NCBI GenBank assembly: GCA_963807235.1
Contig: CAWEBF010000004.1
Location: 62,001 to 126,000 of the forward strand
DNA from: CAWEBF01 sp963807235
GTDB taxonomy: Bacteria; Acidobacteriota; Vicinamibacteria; Vicinamibacterales; UBA2999
Reading direction: 5' to 3'
DNA: 64,000 bases
Part shown: positions 54,219-63,895 of the stretch, piece after piece
Layout of the letters: each line of letters begins with the position of its first letter
Numbering within the stretch: position 1 is the stretch's first letter
The notes under the pieces: model-generated
What the model saw: only the letters and a program-made list of their open reading frames with translations
Database searches by the model: none
What the model was told of the DNA's origin: nothing
Program-made: the position numbers and the translations under genes

Positions 54219-56200
54219 CCGAGAGCGTCTTCTCGCGGATCGGCCACTACGTCATCCGCCACGAGATCAACCAGGGCGGCATGGCCACGGTGTATCTGGC
54301 CGAAGACACGCGCTCGGGACGGCTGGTGGCCTTGAGGCGCGTGGTGGCGCGCGATCAGGACGTGCTGGATGCTGAGCAACGCGGGGCCGAGCTGCAACAA
54401 CTGTTCTGGCAGCACAGCAAGACGGTGCCGGAGATCTACGAGACGTTCACGTCGGGCGGCGCGTTCGTGGTCGCCATGCAATACCTGGCCGGCCAGGACC
54501 TGTCCGAGCTGATTCTGCGGGGTCCGATCGATCCGTCGCAGGCCACCGAGATCGCGATCGCCTTGTGCCGGTTCCTCGAAGACGCCAAGGAGTTCCAGGG
54601 CACGGTTGGTGGCCGCGAGGTGCGGCACCTGCTGCACGGTGACCTGACCCCGCGAAACATCCGGCTGACGCAGGACGGCGTCTCCATCCTGGACTTCGGG
54701 ATCTCGAAGGCGCTCTCGGTCAGCCGCAAGGTGACGCGAAACGACTTCGGGAACATCGCCTATCTCTCACCGGAGCGCCTCGAAACCGGCGAGATGGACG
54801 CCACCGACGGCTTCTGGTCGGTGGGCGTGATGCTGTACGAGATGCTGCGTGGCGAAAAACCCTACCACGCGGCCGATGCCCGCCGGCTCGAACAGCTGAT
54901 CGTGGCGCGGCAGCAGCCGCCACCACTTGCTGCCAGCTGCCCGGAGGGCTTGCGGGCCATCGTCGCGAAGCTGCTGGCTCCGGCCCCGGCGGATCGCTAC
55001 GAGACCGCGCAGGCGATCCGCGAAGATCTCGAGCGCGCCGCGGCGGCGCAGCCCACGCTGGCGCAGTCGGAAGGCTGGCCGCGCGTGGCCGCCGACGAGG
55101 CTGCGGCCACGCGGCGCACTCACGTCGTGGACGAGGCTACTCGACGCACGCGCGTTGTTGCCGAACCGGACGAGGCCACGCGCGTCGTGCCAAGGATCAC
55201 GCCGCCGCCCTTGCCGGCGAACGTCCCGCCACCCCTTCCGCCTGCACGGACACGCACGCTATCGGCACTCATAGCGCCCGTCCCCGCCTGGATGCGTCTG
55301 GCGATTGTTACGGCCGTCTTCGGGTCATTCCTGGCCATCGGCGCTTTGATAGCCAACGAGGTCCGCGTCTACAGGCAGGCCAGCCGTGTGGTTCCGGCGG
55401 TGCAGACGAGCGCCATCGCGGACTTGCCGGGTCTCTGGCGGCGATACGGGGCGTTGTCGGAGAGCAGCTATCTCCGTTTCGGCGTCGGTCGCCTCGCGAG
55501 GGAACTCGCCGCCCAGAGCCAGACGCTGGCGGATCGCGTGATCAGGAACTACAGCACGGGCGTATCGGGCATCCGCGAGGCGCAGTGGAAGCAGGCGCGC
55601 GCGCCGCTGGTACAGGCCGCCCGCGTCGATCCGGACGACCTCCGCTTGCGCGCGACGCTCCGATTCATCGAAGGGCATCTGCACCGCATCGACGGTGACG
55701 GCCATAACGATCGCAAGCAGCCGGCGCTGGCGCAGCGCGAGTACGCCGAGGCGATCACCGCATTTCGCGAGGCAGCCGAGCTGCGGCCCCAGTGGCCGGA
55801 ACCGTTCCTGGGCCTGGCCCGCACCTTCATCGCCAGCCTGGCGGACCTGGAAAAGGGCGAGGATGCGATCGGTCAGGCGATGCGCCTTGGCCGCGTGTCG
55901 ATCGAGCCGGAAACGCGCATGCTGGCCGCGGGATATCGCAAGCGCGGCGACACCTTCATGGCCAACGCCGCCAAACTTGCGGCCACGCCCAACGAAGAGC
56001 CGTTCCTCACGCGGGCGCGTGATTCGTATCAGCGTGCACTCGAGCTGTATGCCAGCCTTCCCGGAGGCAGCCCGGTCGAGGCGATCCGGGCGTCGCAGCG
56101 CGGTCTCTCCCGTGTCGACGAGCGCCTCGATCAATTGGTAAACGTGCCGGCTCCGGAGGAACCAGCGAAGGGTCTTTTCCTTGAAGTCCTTCAGCCTTGA
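54215..56200 (+). CDS. Degenerate Ser/Thr kinase with TM helix and TPR-like external domain
   Basis: A 661-residue protein. Glycine loop NQGGMATVYLAED (19-31) is normal, but the VAIK lysine is Arg 41 (LVALRRVV), the catalytic loop is HGDLTPRN (141-148) with HRD Arg and the following Lys both replaced, while DFG (160-162) and SPERL remain. It may be a pseudokinase or a divergent kinase. A Thr-rich juxtamembrane segment (TRRTHVVDEATRRTRVVAEP) offers phosphorylation sites for FHA partners. After the TM helix (about 352-375) comes a helical, TPR-like external region instead of PASTA repeats. ATG 54215 overlaps the PP2C stop. Confidence 0.85.
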   Translation: MTESVFSRIGHYVIRHEINQGGMATVYLAEDTRSGRLVALRRVVARDQDVLDAEQRGAELQQLFWQHSKTVPEIYETFTSGGAFVVAMQYLAGQDLSELILRGPIDPSQATEIAIALCRFLEDAKEFQGTVGGREVRHLLHGDLTPRNIRLTQDGVSILDFGISKALSVSRKVTRNDFGNIAYLSPERLETGEMDATDGFWSVGVMLYEMLRGEKPYHAADARRLEQLIVARQQPPPLAASCPEGLRAIVAKLLAPAPADRYETAQAIREDLERAAAAQPTLAQSEGWPRVAADEAAATRRTHVVDEATRRTRVVAEPDEATRVVPRITPPPLPANVPPPLPPARTRTLSALIAPVPAWMRLAIVTAVFGSFLAIGALIANEVRVYRQASRVVPAVQTSAIADLPGLWRRYGALSESSYLRFGVGRLARELAAQSQTLADRVIRNYSTGVSGIREAQWKQARAPLVQAARVDPDDLRLRATLRFIEGHLHRIDGDGHNDRKQPALAQREYAEAITAFREAAELRPQWPEPFLGLARTFIASLADLEKGEDAIGQAMRLGRVSIEPETRMLAAGYRKRGDTFMANAAKLAATPNEEPFLTRARDSYQRALELYASLPGGSPVEAIRASQRGLSRVDERLDQLVNVPAPEEPAKGLFLEVLQP

Positions 56201-56214
56201 CCCTTCGCTGGTTC
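56159..56214 (+). promoter_or_regulatory. Long hairpin across kinase stop codon
   Basis: Perfect 16-bp arms GAACCAGCGAAGGGTC (56159-56174) and GACCCTTCGCTGGTTC (56199-56214), with a smaller TGAAG/CTTCA hairpin in the loop. The stop TGA is 56198-56200. No U-run follows, so it is more likely an intra-operon RNA structure (attenuation or processing) than a terminator. A second short hairpin GGCGCGC-TTC-GCGCGCC follows at 56228-56244. Confidence 0.6.
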
Positions 56215-56260
56215 GCAGTGTCTTCTTGGCGCGCTTCGCGCGCCTTGCAGGAGTGACGCG

Positions 56261-59200
56261 GTGGGCGTGACCTACACCGCGGCCCGGGTGCGCGACGATC
56301 ACCGGGCGGCCGCATTCTCACGACAACTCGATACCGGCCACGCGCTGTTGCTGGCCACGTCGGCCGTCTGTGTCCTCGCGATCGGCATGGCGTACCTGGG
56401 GCGGACCCGGACGATCCCTGGTCCGGATGCGGGCGGCGCGCCGGCACTGCTCGTGCCCGGTCTGCGGGCCGAGGCGCTGGAGCCCGCACTGAGGGGCGCC
56501 TTCACCGCCTCCCAGGATCGCCGCTTCGTCGCGCGTGAGCTGATTCGGTTCCTGGAGGAACGGCCCGAGCCGTCGAGCGGCCTGGCAGAACGTGGCGTCG
56601 CTGCTCGCGATCCGCGTGCCGGCGACGAGCGTGGATCAGTCCCGGCTGGTGACGTACGCCGAGCGGCTGCGCGAGGCGCGCGCGGCGGCGGCCGAGGCCG
56701 GGAGACCTCCGCCGGTCTCGCTTCCGCTCCTGACGTCCGCGGATCTCGCAGCCATCAAGCCACACCTGGCCGTCAGGACCGGAGAGGCGTACAGATCAAC
56801 GGTGCTCCGGTGGCTGGCCGCATACCTGCTGGCGTTCTATGCCGTGCTCGCGCTTGTGGCACGTGCGCGGGCTGGAGGGCGACCGCGTGCTGCTGGCGGC
56901 TGCGCATCTTCTGACGGCGCTCGGGTTCGCCCTGCTCCTCAGTCGCGGGGACCCGCTTCGCGACACGGTGTTGATCGCGCGATACACGCAGGGCGTATTA
57001 GTGGGACTCGCCCTGACGGGGCTCGTGTCGTGCGCGATCGCCGCAGTGCCATCGCTGACCCGCTTCGTCTACATCCCGTTGGCCGCCGCGCTTTCCTTGT
57101 CGGCACTGTTGCTGGTGTTTGGCGGCGGGCCGGGAACAAGCGGCGCGAAGGTCAACCTGGGTCCCGTGCAGCCGATCGAAGCCATCCGGCTGCTGCTGGC
57201 GCTCTTCCTCGCGAGCTTCTTCGCCCGACGGTGGGAGCTGCTGCGTCAGACAAGCGCCACGGTGTTTCGCAGCCGAGCGGTACCGTCGTGGGTCGGCGTC
57301 CCCAAACTCGACTACGTGGTGCCCGTGTCGGCCGGCGTCGCCGCCGCGCTGCTGATGTTCTTCCTGCAGAAGGACCTGGGACCGGCGCTCTTCCTGGCGT
57401 GTGTGTTCCTGGCGCTCTACGCCGTGGCGCGGGGGCGGTGGCCGATGGCGCTCGTAGGCGCCGGGACGCTCCTGGCCAGCTTCTACCTGGCCTACCGCTG
57501 GCAGCTGTCGAGCACGCTGGCCGGGCGTGTGGAGATGTGGCGATCGCCGTGGAACAACGGCGCGACTGGCGGCGATCAGGTCTCGCAGTCGCTGTGGGCG
57601 CTGGCGACTGGTGGCGTGTTCGGCACCGGGCTCGGACTGGGAGAAACACGCTTCATTCCGGCCGGCCACACTGATCTGATTCTGGCGGCCGCCGGAGAGG
57701 AACTGGGCCTGCTGGGGCTGCTGGCGATTGCGGCCGTCTTCGGCACGATGGCCTGGAGGGGCCTCCGCATCGCGGTGGACGCACGCGACGATCACGGGTT
57801 CTTCCTGGCCACCGCGCTGACCCTGTTTCTCGTGGTCCCGGTGCTCGTGATGGGCGCAGGCATTCTCGGCGCGATGCCGCTGACCGGCGTGGTCACGCCG
57901 TTCCTGAGTTACGGGGGATCGGCCATGGCCGCCAACTTCGCGGCCCTTGGCCTGCTGGCCGGTTTGCGTCGCCCGGCCACCCGGGTGCGCCCGGAGAGTC
58001 CATCCGACCCAATGGCGCCGTTCCGCCGCCCTGTGGGGTTCCTCCGCGGCACGCTGAGCGTCGCGGGCGTGGCGCTCGTGCTGATCGTGGTCATGGTCCA
58101 GGCCGTGCGCGCGGACGACTATGCCGTGCGTCCCCATCTGGGCCGCCAGGCCGACGGCGTGCGCCGCTTCCAATACAACCCGCGGCTCCTGAACGTGCTG
58201 CGGGAGCTCCCTCGCGGCACGATCTACGACCGTGCAGGCCTGCCGTTGGCCACGTCGGATACTGACGTGGCGCGCAAGGCGGCCGCCGCCTACGGCAAGG
58301 CCCGGATCGACGTGCCTCGTGCGTGCCTCGATTTCTCGTCGCGTTGCTATCCCCTCGGCGGGGAGACGTTCCACCTGCTCGGGGAGGCATCGAGTCGTCT
58401 CAACTGGAGCGCCACGAACACGTCCTACCTCGAGCGCGACGAAGAAGCGTCGCTGCGTGGCTTCGACGACCACGCCGCCACGGTGATTTCGACGGACGAT
58501 GCCGGCGGCCGGCTGGCTCTGTTGAGGCGGGACTATCGCGAGGTGCTGCCGCTGCTTCGCCACCGGCACGAGCCGGAGCATCCCGCCGTGCTCGCGGTTC
58601 GGGAACGCGACCGCGATCTGCGGCTGACACTCGACGCGCGGCTCCAGCACGACGTCGCCACGATCCTGGGCGCCTACGCACACCGGTCGAAGACCGGACG
58701 CGCGGCCGCGGTCGTGCTCGACCCTGCCTCCGGCGACATCCTGGCGCTCCTGAGTCATCCCTGGCCGGCGTTTCCGCTCGAATCGGCCGCCGATCGGGCA
58801 CTCGATCAGATGCCCGATCGGGTGCTCGATCGGGCGCGGTTCGGGCTATATCCACCGGGCTCGGCGTTCAAGCTCGTGACCGCCACGGCCGCGCTGCGGC
58901 GCGACCTGCGGCTTGCCCAGGCCGAGTACACGTGCAGCGGCCTGCCCGACGGGCGGGTCGGCGTCCGGATTCGGGGTGGGCGCCCCGTTCGTGACGACGT
59001 GCTGGACAAGCACCCGCACGGGACGATCGATTTGCGCGAGGGCCTGGTGCACTCCTGCAACGCGTACTTCGCGCAACTGGCGCTCGCGGTCGGCCCCGAA
59101 GCGCTCCTGGACACGGCCGCGCGCCTGGGTATCTCCGTCGCGTCGGGCGCCTCGGCCACCCGCCTGCGCGCGACGCTTCCCCAAGCCGGATACGGACAGG

Positions 59201-59616
59201 GCGAGGTGCTGGCCTCGCCGCTGCGGATGGCCCGCGTGGTCGCCGCCATCGCCTCCGGTGGCGTGTTGAGACAGACGAGCGTCGTCCAGCGGAACAAGCG
59301 CCGGCGGGGACGAGGTGCTCCTGACCCCCGGGGCCTCCAGGCAATCCTGGCCGGCTACATGCGGGAGGCCGTGCTCAACGGGACCGGGCGGTCCCTGCGG
59401 AACCATCCCTCCCGCATCGCCGGCAAGACCGGAACCGCGGAGGTGACCAACGGCGTGTCGCACTCGTGGTTCGTCGGGTTCGCTCCGTCCGGACCGGCCA
59501 CACGCCGCATTGCCTTCGCCGTGATCGTCGAGAACGCGGGATACGGGGGGCAGGCGGCCGCATCGCTCGCCGGCGAGATCGTGACGTCGGCCGCCTCGCA
59601 GGGACTGGTCCAATGA
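56261..59616 (+). CDS. SEDS glycosyltransferase (RodA/FtsW) fused to class B penicillin-binding protein, two frameshifts
   Basis: N-terminal region begins at GTG 56261 (MGVTYTAARVRDDHRAAAFS) and slips frame near 56590 and again near 56860; from there a 900-residue frame is intact. SEDS landmarks: AKVNLGPVQPIEAIRLLLAL, FLQKDLGPALFL (QPDLG-type motif), AGHTDLILAAAGEELGLLG and TGVVTPFLSYGGSA, with about nine helices. After a new helix (about residue 420) a class B PBP follows: RGTIYDRAGLPLATS, transpeptidase SxxK in PPGSAFKLVTA, SCN in VHSCNAYFAQL and KTG in AGKTGTAEV. One chain thus holds peptidoglycan polymerase and crosslinking activities that are usually separate partners. Stop overlaps the next start (ATGA). 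Confidence 0.9.
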
Positions 59617-60461
59617 CACCAAACAAGTTGGGCATGGTGGGCAAGGTGGTCGAGGGGTTGATCGGACGCGCCCGGCTGCTCGAGTCGCGTCTCACCGACA
59701 CCGTGGAGCGCGCGTCGCAACGCCTCGCGAAGTCCGGTGATCGCGACCCGCTCGAAGTGGCGCATGCCATCGTGGACCACGTGGAGTCGCACGCGCACGT
59801 GTCGGGCCGTGGGCACCGGCGGTTTGCCGCGAACGACATCCGGGTGACCGTGGCGGCCGCGACGCGCGAGGCCCGGGAACGATACGAGGCGGTGTTCGAC
59901 GGCGTGATGACGCTGCGGGAGCGGATCGCAGAGCGCCTGGACGCGATTGGCTGCGGTGCAGAGGACGTCGCCGTCACGGTGTCGTACGCCACGCAGGCCA
60001 AGACGGGCTGGGTGGCGCCGGACTTTCACGTCGTCCTTCATCGCCGGGAACCGGCGCGCGCGCCAGCCGCGATCGACGTGGGGCCAGGTCCGGTGATCGA
60101 GCTTCGCGTGACGCACGGCGCCGCGGAACAGCCCGCCTATTTCTGCTCACAGGCTCGTGTAGACATCGGCCGCTGCCGCGACGTCCGCGACGCGCAGCAC
60201 CGGCTCGTCCGAACGAACCACGTGGTGTTCGTCGATTCGGAGGAGGCGGCCAACCAGAGCGTGTCGCGCCAGCATGCCCACATCGAGGCCGAGGCCACGG
60301 GCGACGTCCGCCTGTACGACGACGGGAGCGCGCACGGCACTTCCGTGGTCCGATCGGGCCGGACCATCCCCGTCCCACCAGGGGGGATGGGCGTACGGCT
60401 GAGAGACCGGGACGAGCTCCTGCTGGGCGACGCGCGGTTGGAGATTGGGCTTTCCCGCTAG
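59613..60461 (+). CDS. FHA-domain protein with FhaA-like N-terminus
   Basis: A 282-residue protein. The N-terminal half resembles DUF3662/FhaA (VVEGLIGRARLLESRLTDTV, DPLEVAHAIVDHVE, DVAVTVSYATQ...GWVAPDFHVV); the C-terminal FHA domain (about 175-280) has VDIGRCRDVRD, SVSRQHAHIEAEA and DDGSAHGTSVV. ATG 59613 overlaps the stop of the SEDS-PBP gene. It may recruit phosphorylated components to the cell-wall synthase. It converges on the response-regulator phosphatase, their ends overlapping by four bases. Confidence 0.85.
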   Translation: MTPNKLGMVGKVVEGLIGRARLLESRLTDTVERASQRLAKSGDRDPLEVAHAIVDHVESHAHVSGRGHRRFAANDIRVTVAAATREARERYEAVFDGVMTLRERIAERLDAIGCGAEDVAVTVSYATQAKTGWVAPDFHVVLHRREPARAPAAIDVGPGPVIELRVTHGAAEQPAYFCSQARVDIGRCRDVRDAQHRLVRTNHVVFVDSEEAANQSVSRQHAHIEAEATGDVRLYDDGSAHGTSVVRSGRTIPVPPGGMGVRLRDRDELLLGDARLEIGLSR

Positions 60462-61600
60462 CTAGAGGACGCGAAGAGCGACGGCCGTCGCGTCATCTTG
60501 CGGCCCGGAGCCGCAGAACGCCGCACCTCGGCGAACAGGCGATCGAGCATGCCTTCCGGATCGAGGCGGCCGGCCTGACGGACGGCGGCGACCAGTCGAT
60601 CGTCGCCGAACTCGACGCCCTGCGGTGAGCTGGCCTCGGTGACGCCGTCGGTGAAAAGCACCAGGCGGTCACCGGGCTCGAGCCGCACCTCGCCCGTTTC
60701 GTAGACCGCTTCCTCGAACGCGCCTGTCACGGTGCCGCCGGTGGTCAGCCGCTCGATCGAGCCGTCGTGACGGAGCAGGACCGGCGGATTGTGTCCCGCG
60801 TTGCAGAAACGCAGGCCGCGCGAGCTGGTGTCGAAGACGGCATAGAAAAGCGTCACGAACCTGTGCAGATCACCGTGGCGGCACAGCATGCGGTTGATCG
60901 CCGTGACGACCGCCTGGGGCGTGGCCAGGGGCGACGCGAATGCCCGCACCGACGCCTGTAGATGAGACATCAGCATGGCCGCCGGCAGGCCCTTGCCGCA
61001 CACATCCCCGATCGACAACGCCAGATGCCCTCCGTCGAGCGGCACCGCGTCGTAGCAGTCTCCGCCGAACCGTGACGCGGGTTGCCAGCGCGCCGCGAGA
61101 TCGCAGCCCGCGATCGCCGGCAGGCATTCGGGCAGGAGCGCACGCTGCACCGCCTGCGCCTGTTCCGTCTCGCGTGCGGCATGATCATGATCGTGACGCA
61201 GCGCCCAGCCGGCCTCGATTTCGCGCCGGACCACGTCCACCAGCGCGGCGTTGTTCCACGGTTTGCGAACGTAGTTCCGCGCCCCGCGCCGCATCGCCTC
61301 GACGGCGGTCTCGATGCTGCTCCAGCCGGTCATGACCACGACCGGGAGCAGGTCGTCGTGCGCGCGCACCTGTGACAGCAGCTCCAGACCTTCGTCGCCT
61401 GAAGTGGTGTCGCGCTCGTAGTTGAGGTCCATCAGCAGCAGGTCGTACGGCTTGGACCCCAGCCTGTCGATGACGTCGCGCGTAGACGTGGCGGGCTCCG
61501 TGGCAATCCCGGCGTCCTTGAGCAGCAGCCTGAGCGCGGCGACGACGTCGGCCTGATCGTCGGCCACCAGCACCGTCGGAAGCGTGGTCGCGCCCGTCAT
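60458..61600 (-). CDS. Response regulator with RsbU/SpoIIE-type PP2C phosphatase
   Basis: A receiver domain (residues 1-125: LVADDQADVV, phosphoacceptor in LLLMDLNYERD, VVVMTGWSS, RKPW) followed by a PP2C-like SpoIIE phosphatase (PASRFGGDCYDAVPLDGGHL, SIGDVCGKGLPAAMLMSHLQ, FCNAGHNPPVLL, RLVLFTDGVTEASSP). The last metal motif is out of frame: near 60500 one base change would give PQDDATAVALRVL in place of the annotated GRKMTRRPSLFASSS. Such proteins dephosphorylate anti-anti-sigma factors. Divergence or transcription link to the FHA operon: convergent. Confidence 0.87.
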   Translation of the reverse strand: MTGATTLPTVLVADDQADVVAALRLLLKDAGIATEPATSTRDVIDRLGSKPYDLLLMDLNYERDTTSGDEGLELLSQVRAHDDLLPVVVMTGWSSIETAVEAMRRGARNYVRKPWNNAALVDVVRREIEAGWALRHDHDHAARETEQAQAVQRALLPECLPAIAGCDLAARWQPASRFGGDCYDAVPLDGGHLALSIGDVCGKGLPAAMLMSHLQASVRAFASPLATPQAVVTAINRMLCRHGDLHRFVTLFYAVFDTSSRGLRFCNAGHNPPVLLRHDGSIERLTTGGTVTGAFEEAVYETGEVRLEPGDRLVLFTDGVTEASSPQGVEFGDDRLVAAVRQAGRLDPEGMLDRLFAEVRRSAAPGRKMTRRPSLFASSS

Positions 61601-61741
61601 GCCCCTGAAAACATCAAGCCGCGTGCCGGGTTACACGGTCGATTTCCCTGGCTGTTTCGCGGCAAACCGGATCGCCGCCACCCCGACCCGGGGGCGGGTG
61701 TCCGCCGGTGGGACGGCGCCGTCCACCGGCGCACGCTTGAG

Positions 61742-62243
61742 CTACTTCTTGTCGAACCAGCGGGTCTCGTGCACGACGATGCGCCCGTCGGCGTCGAAGC
61801 GCAGGATGCTGGAGGTGATCGAGCGGCCGTCCTCCGCCATGCGCCGGACGATGACGCCGTTCAGGGTGCCGTCCTTCCGCATGGCGATCCGCAGGCGCGT
61901 CCGCGGGTCGAGCTTCCGCAGCTGGAGCGGGCCCTCGCTGGCCACCTTGCCGTCCACCGTCATCTTGATCGTGCCGTAGGGCCCGTCGTACACGCCGCGG
62001 TAGTCGGTGTGCTCGGCCTCGCCCTTGGCTGTCACGGCGTCGGAGGCGTAGATCTCCTCGCCGTTGACATGCCGGTAGGTCACGGTTTCGCTCTTCGACG
62101 CCGTGGCCGGCGAGACCATCGTGGACTTCGCCAGGTTCAGCGTCCAGCTGCCTGTGAACGGGTCGCGGTCCTGAGCGACCACTACCGCGGCGCACACGGC
62201 GACCATCGTCGCCCCAACCAGGAACAGTCCTCTCATCACCATC
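61742..62243 (-). CDS. Secreted protein with DPFTGSWTLN-type start, unknown function
   Basis: A 165-167-residue protein: signal peptide (RGLFLVGATMVAVCAAVVVA), then DRDPFTGSWTLNLAKSTMVS, a pattern common in small acidobacterial secreted proteins, and a beta-rich remainder (GPYGTIKMTVDGKVASEGPL, RIAMRKDGTLNGVIVRR). Two ATG codons (62243 and 62237) are possible; GGAGG at 62249-62253 region suits the second. Intact. No catalytic motif seen. Confidence 0.7.
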
Positions 62244-62452
62244 CTCCGTGGCCCATGCCCGTCTGCCGTGAGCGGCACTGCGGCAGCCGCGCGATCAGTA
62301 GCACGCGAACGTGCCGGTGGGTAGCGTGCTGGGACCAACTCCCGCCGGCGCGCATGGGCCACGACGGGCAGGGACGGATCGCGGACCTGTCGGATGCGAT
62401 CTGGCATCCAGGTTGCTCCTGATGATTCCCGAAGACGATCCGGAGGAACCTC

Positions 62453-62827
62453 ATGCGAAGCCGATACATTCTGCTCGTCGTCGCGGCCATGGCCGCCGTG
62501 GGCGCCACCGCCGGACACGCGGCGGAAGACCGGCTTCGAATCGAGGTATTCCCCCGCTTCACCGCGGCGCCGGCCGCGGTCAGGGTGCGCGCGACGGTGG
62601 TGCGGGACGAGAAAAACCGATCGCTCGAAGTCGTGGCCGACGGCGGCAGCTACTACCGCAGCAGTTTGATTCCCCTCGACGGTGCGGACGCAGCCATGGT
62701 GAACGAGATGATGTTCACGAACCTGCCCGCGGGTAGATACTCTGTTACCGTTGTTCTGACCGACACGACCGGCAATGCGGCCCGCCGGAGCAGCGACGTG
62801 GTGGTGACGGGCAACTTCGATCGCTGA
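62453..62827 (+). CDS. Small secreted protein with Ig-like beta fold
   Basis: A 124-residue protein with signal peptide (YILLVVAAMAAVGATAGHAA) and a domain that reads like a single Ig-type sandwich: DRLRIEVFPRFTAAPAAVRV, EVVADGGSYYRSSLIPLDG, FTNLPAGRYSVTVVLTDTTG, SSDVVVTG. GAGGAACCTC precedes the ATG. Divergent from the secreted protein at 62243 and convergent with the gene at 62830. Function unknown. Confidence 0.65.
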   Translation: MRSRYILLVVAAMAAVGATAGHAAEDRLRIEVFPRFTAAPAAVRVRATVVRDEKNRSLEVVADGGSYYRSSLIPLDGADAAMVNEMMFTNLPAGRYSVTVVLTDTTGNAARRSSDVVVTGNFDR

Positions 62828-62829
62828 CC

Positions 62830-63799
62830 CTACTTCTTGTCCGCGGCCCGCGCCGCGCTGAGCATGTTGCGCATCGCGTTGTTGCCCTCGTGGCAGGCAT
62901 ACTCGTACATCTGGTCCGACTGCGGCTTGAGGTTGAGCGCGGCGGTCCAGGGGCGCGCCCACGTGCCCGGATCCTCGACGGTCATCTCATAACGCAAGGT
63001 CTCCGCGTCCACGCGCCTGAAGCGCTCGGTCAGCACCAGCTTGTCGCTGGCGCCGCGGTACGACGTCCGGCCGTTGAAGTTGGCCGTGCGAATCACGAGC
63101 GTGTCGCCTTCCCAGTGCCCGCGCGCGTCGCCGAGGGTACTGCCGCAGGTCGGACGGCAGCGGCGGACGGCTGTCGATCGGCACAACGCGGGTTTCATGG
63201 ATCATCTCGTAGCTGATCGCCACGTAGCCGGGGCCCTGCACCACGCGCGTGTTGGCGTTGTAGACGGCGGGATAGATCGCGTTGGGCACACCGCGTGTGA
63301 TGCAGCGGTCGTAGAGCGTGAAGTCCTCGTGACTGTTGAACGGTCCGTTGCCGAAGCTGCCGCGCACGCCGCGCCGCTGGCGGGCCTGCGCCTCGGCCGA
63401 GAGGGCGGGGACGCGTCCGTCCGGCGGATCGATCACGATCGACGTACGGCGTGACGGCTGGCCGCGCTCGAGCCAGTGCGGCGGCGGCGACGTCGCCGAG
63501 CCCACGGCGCCCGCGTTGGCCGTGTCTGCCGTCTCCACATCGAACTCCGCGTTGTCGGTGGCGAGCTGCTTGGCGGCCTGCGCCTGCCGGGCGGCGAACT
63601 CCGCATCGGTCAGCGTCTGGCGCTCGCCGAACTCCTTGGACCGTTCAAACGGCACGCCCAGTTCGGGCTCGCTCGTCCAGAGGCCCTGGAGATCGGGCTC
63701 GCCCCACGGCGTCTTCAAGGAGTGGCCGGGCGCCTGGCCTTCGAGAACCGCCGCTGCGGCGGTCAGCAACAGCGCGAAGGTGATGATGCGATTCGACAT
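62830..63799 (-). CDS. Acidobacterial-type secreted protein, one frameshift
   Basis: Signal peptide (RIITFALLLTAAAAVLEGQA), then LKTPWGEPDLQGLWTSEPEL and later RTSIVIDPPDGRVPALSAEA, EDFTLYDRCITRGVPNAIYP and ISYEMIHETRVVPID in the first frame. Near 63138 one indel moves the rest to another frame: DARGHWEGDTLVIRTANFNG, LVLTERFRRVDAETLRYEMT and WTAALNLKPQSDQMYEYACH, ending AARAADKK. The GEPDLQGLW...YEYACHEGN pattern is frequent in this phylum, often in several copies per genome; the function is not known. Restored length about 322 residues. Confidence 0.8.
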
Positions 63800-63895
63800 G
63801 AGGCCTCCGAGTGCTCAGAGTATGCCACCCCACACAGCTCATCCGTACGCCCGCGTTTGGCGGGGGTCGATCGCGGGCCGTAGAATGAGCCGCCG

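Noticed and set aside
56998..58758. Leftward ORF of 586 residues
   Set aside because: Shadow of the SEDS-PBP fusion, Gln/His/Arg-rich with no domain.
51647..60461. Type VI secretion FHA/PP2C/kinase regulatory cluster
   Set aside because: No Tss genes are present, and the SEDS-PBP fusion points to cell-wall synthesis.
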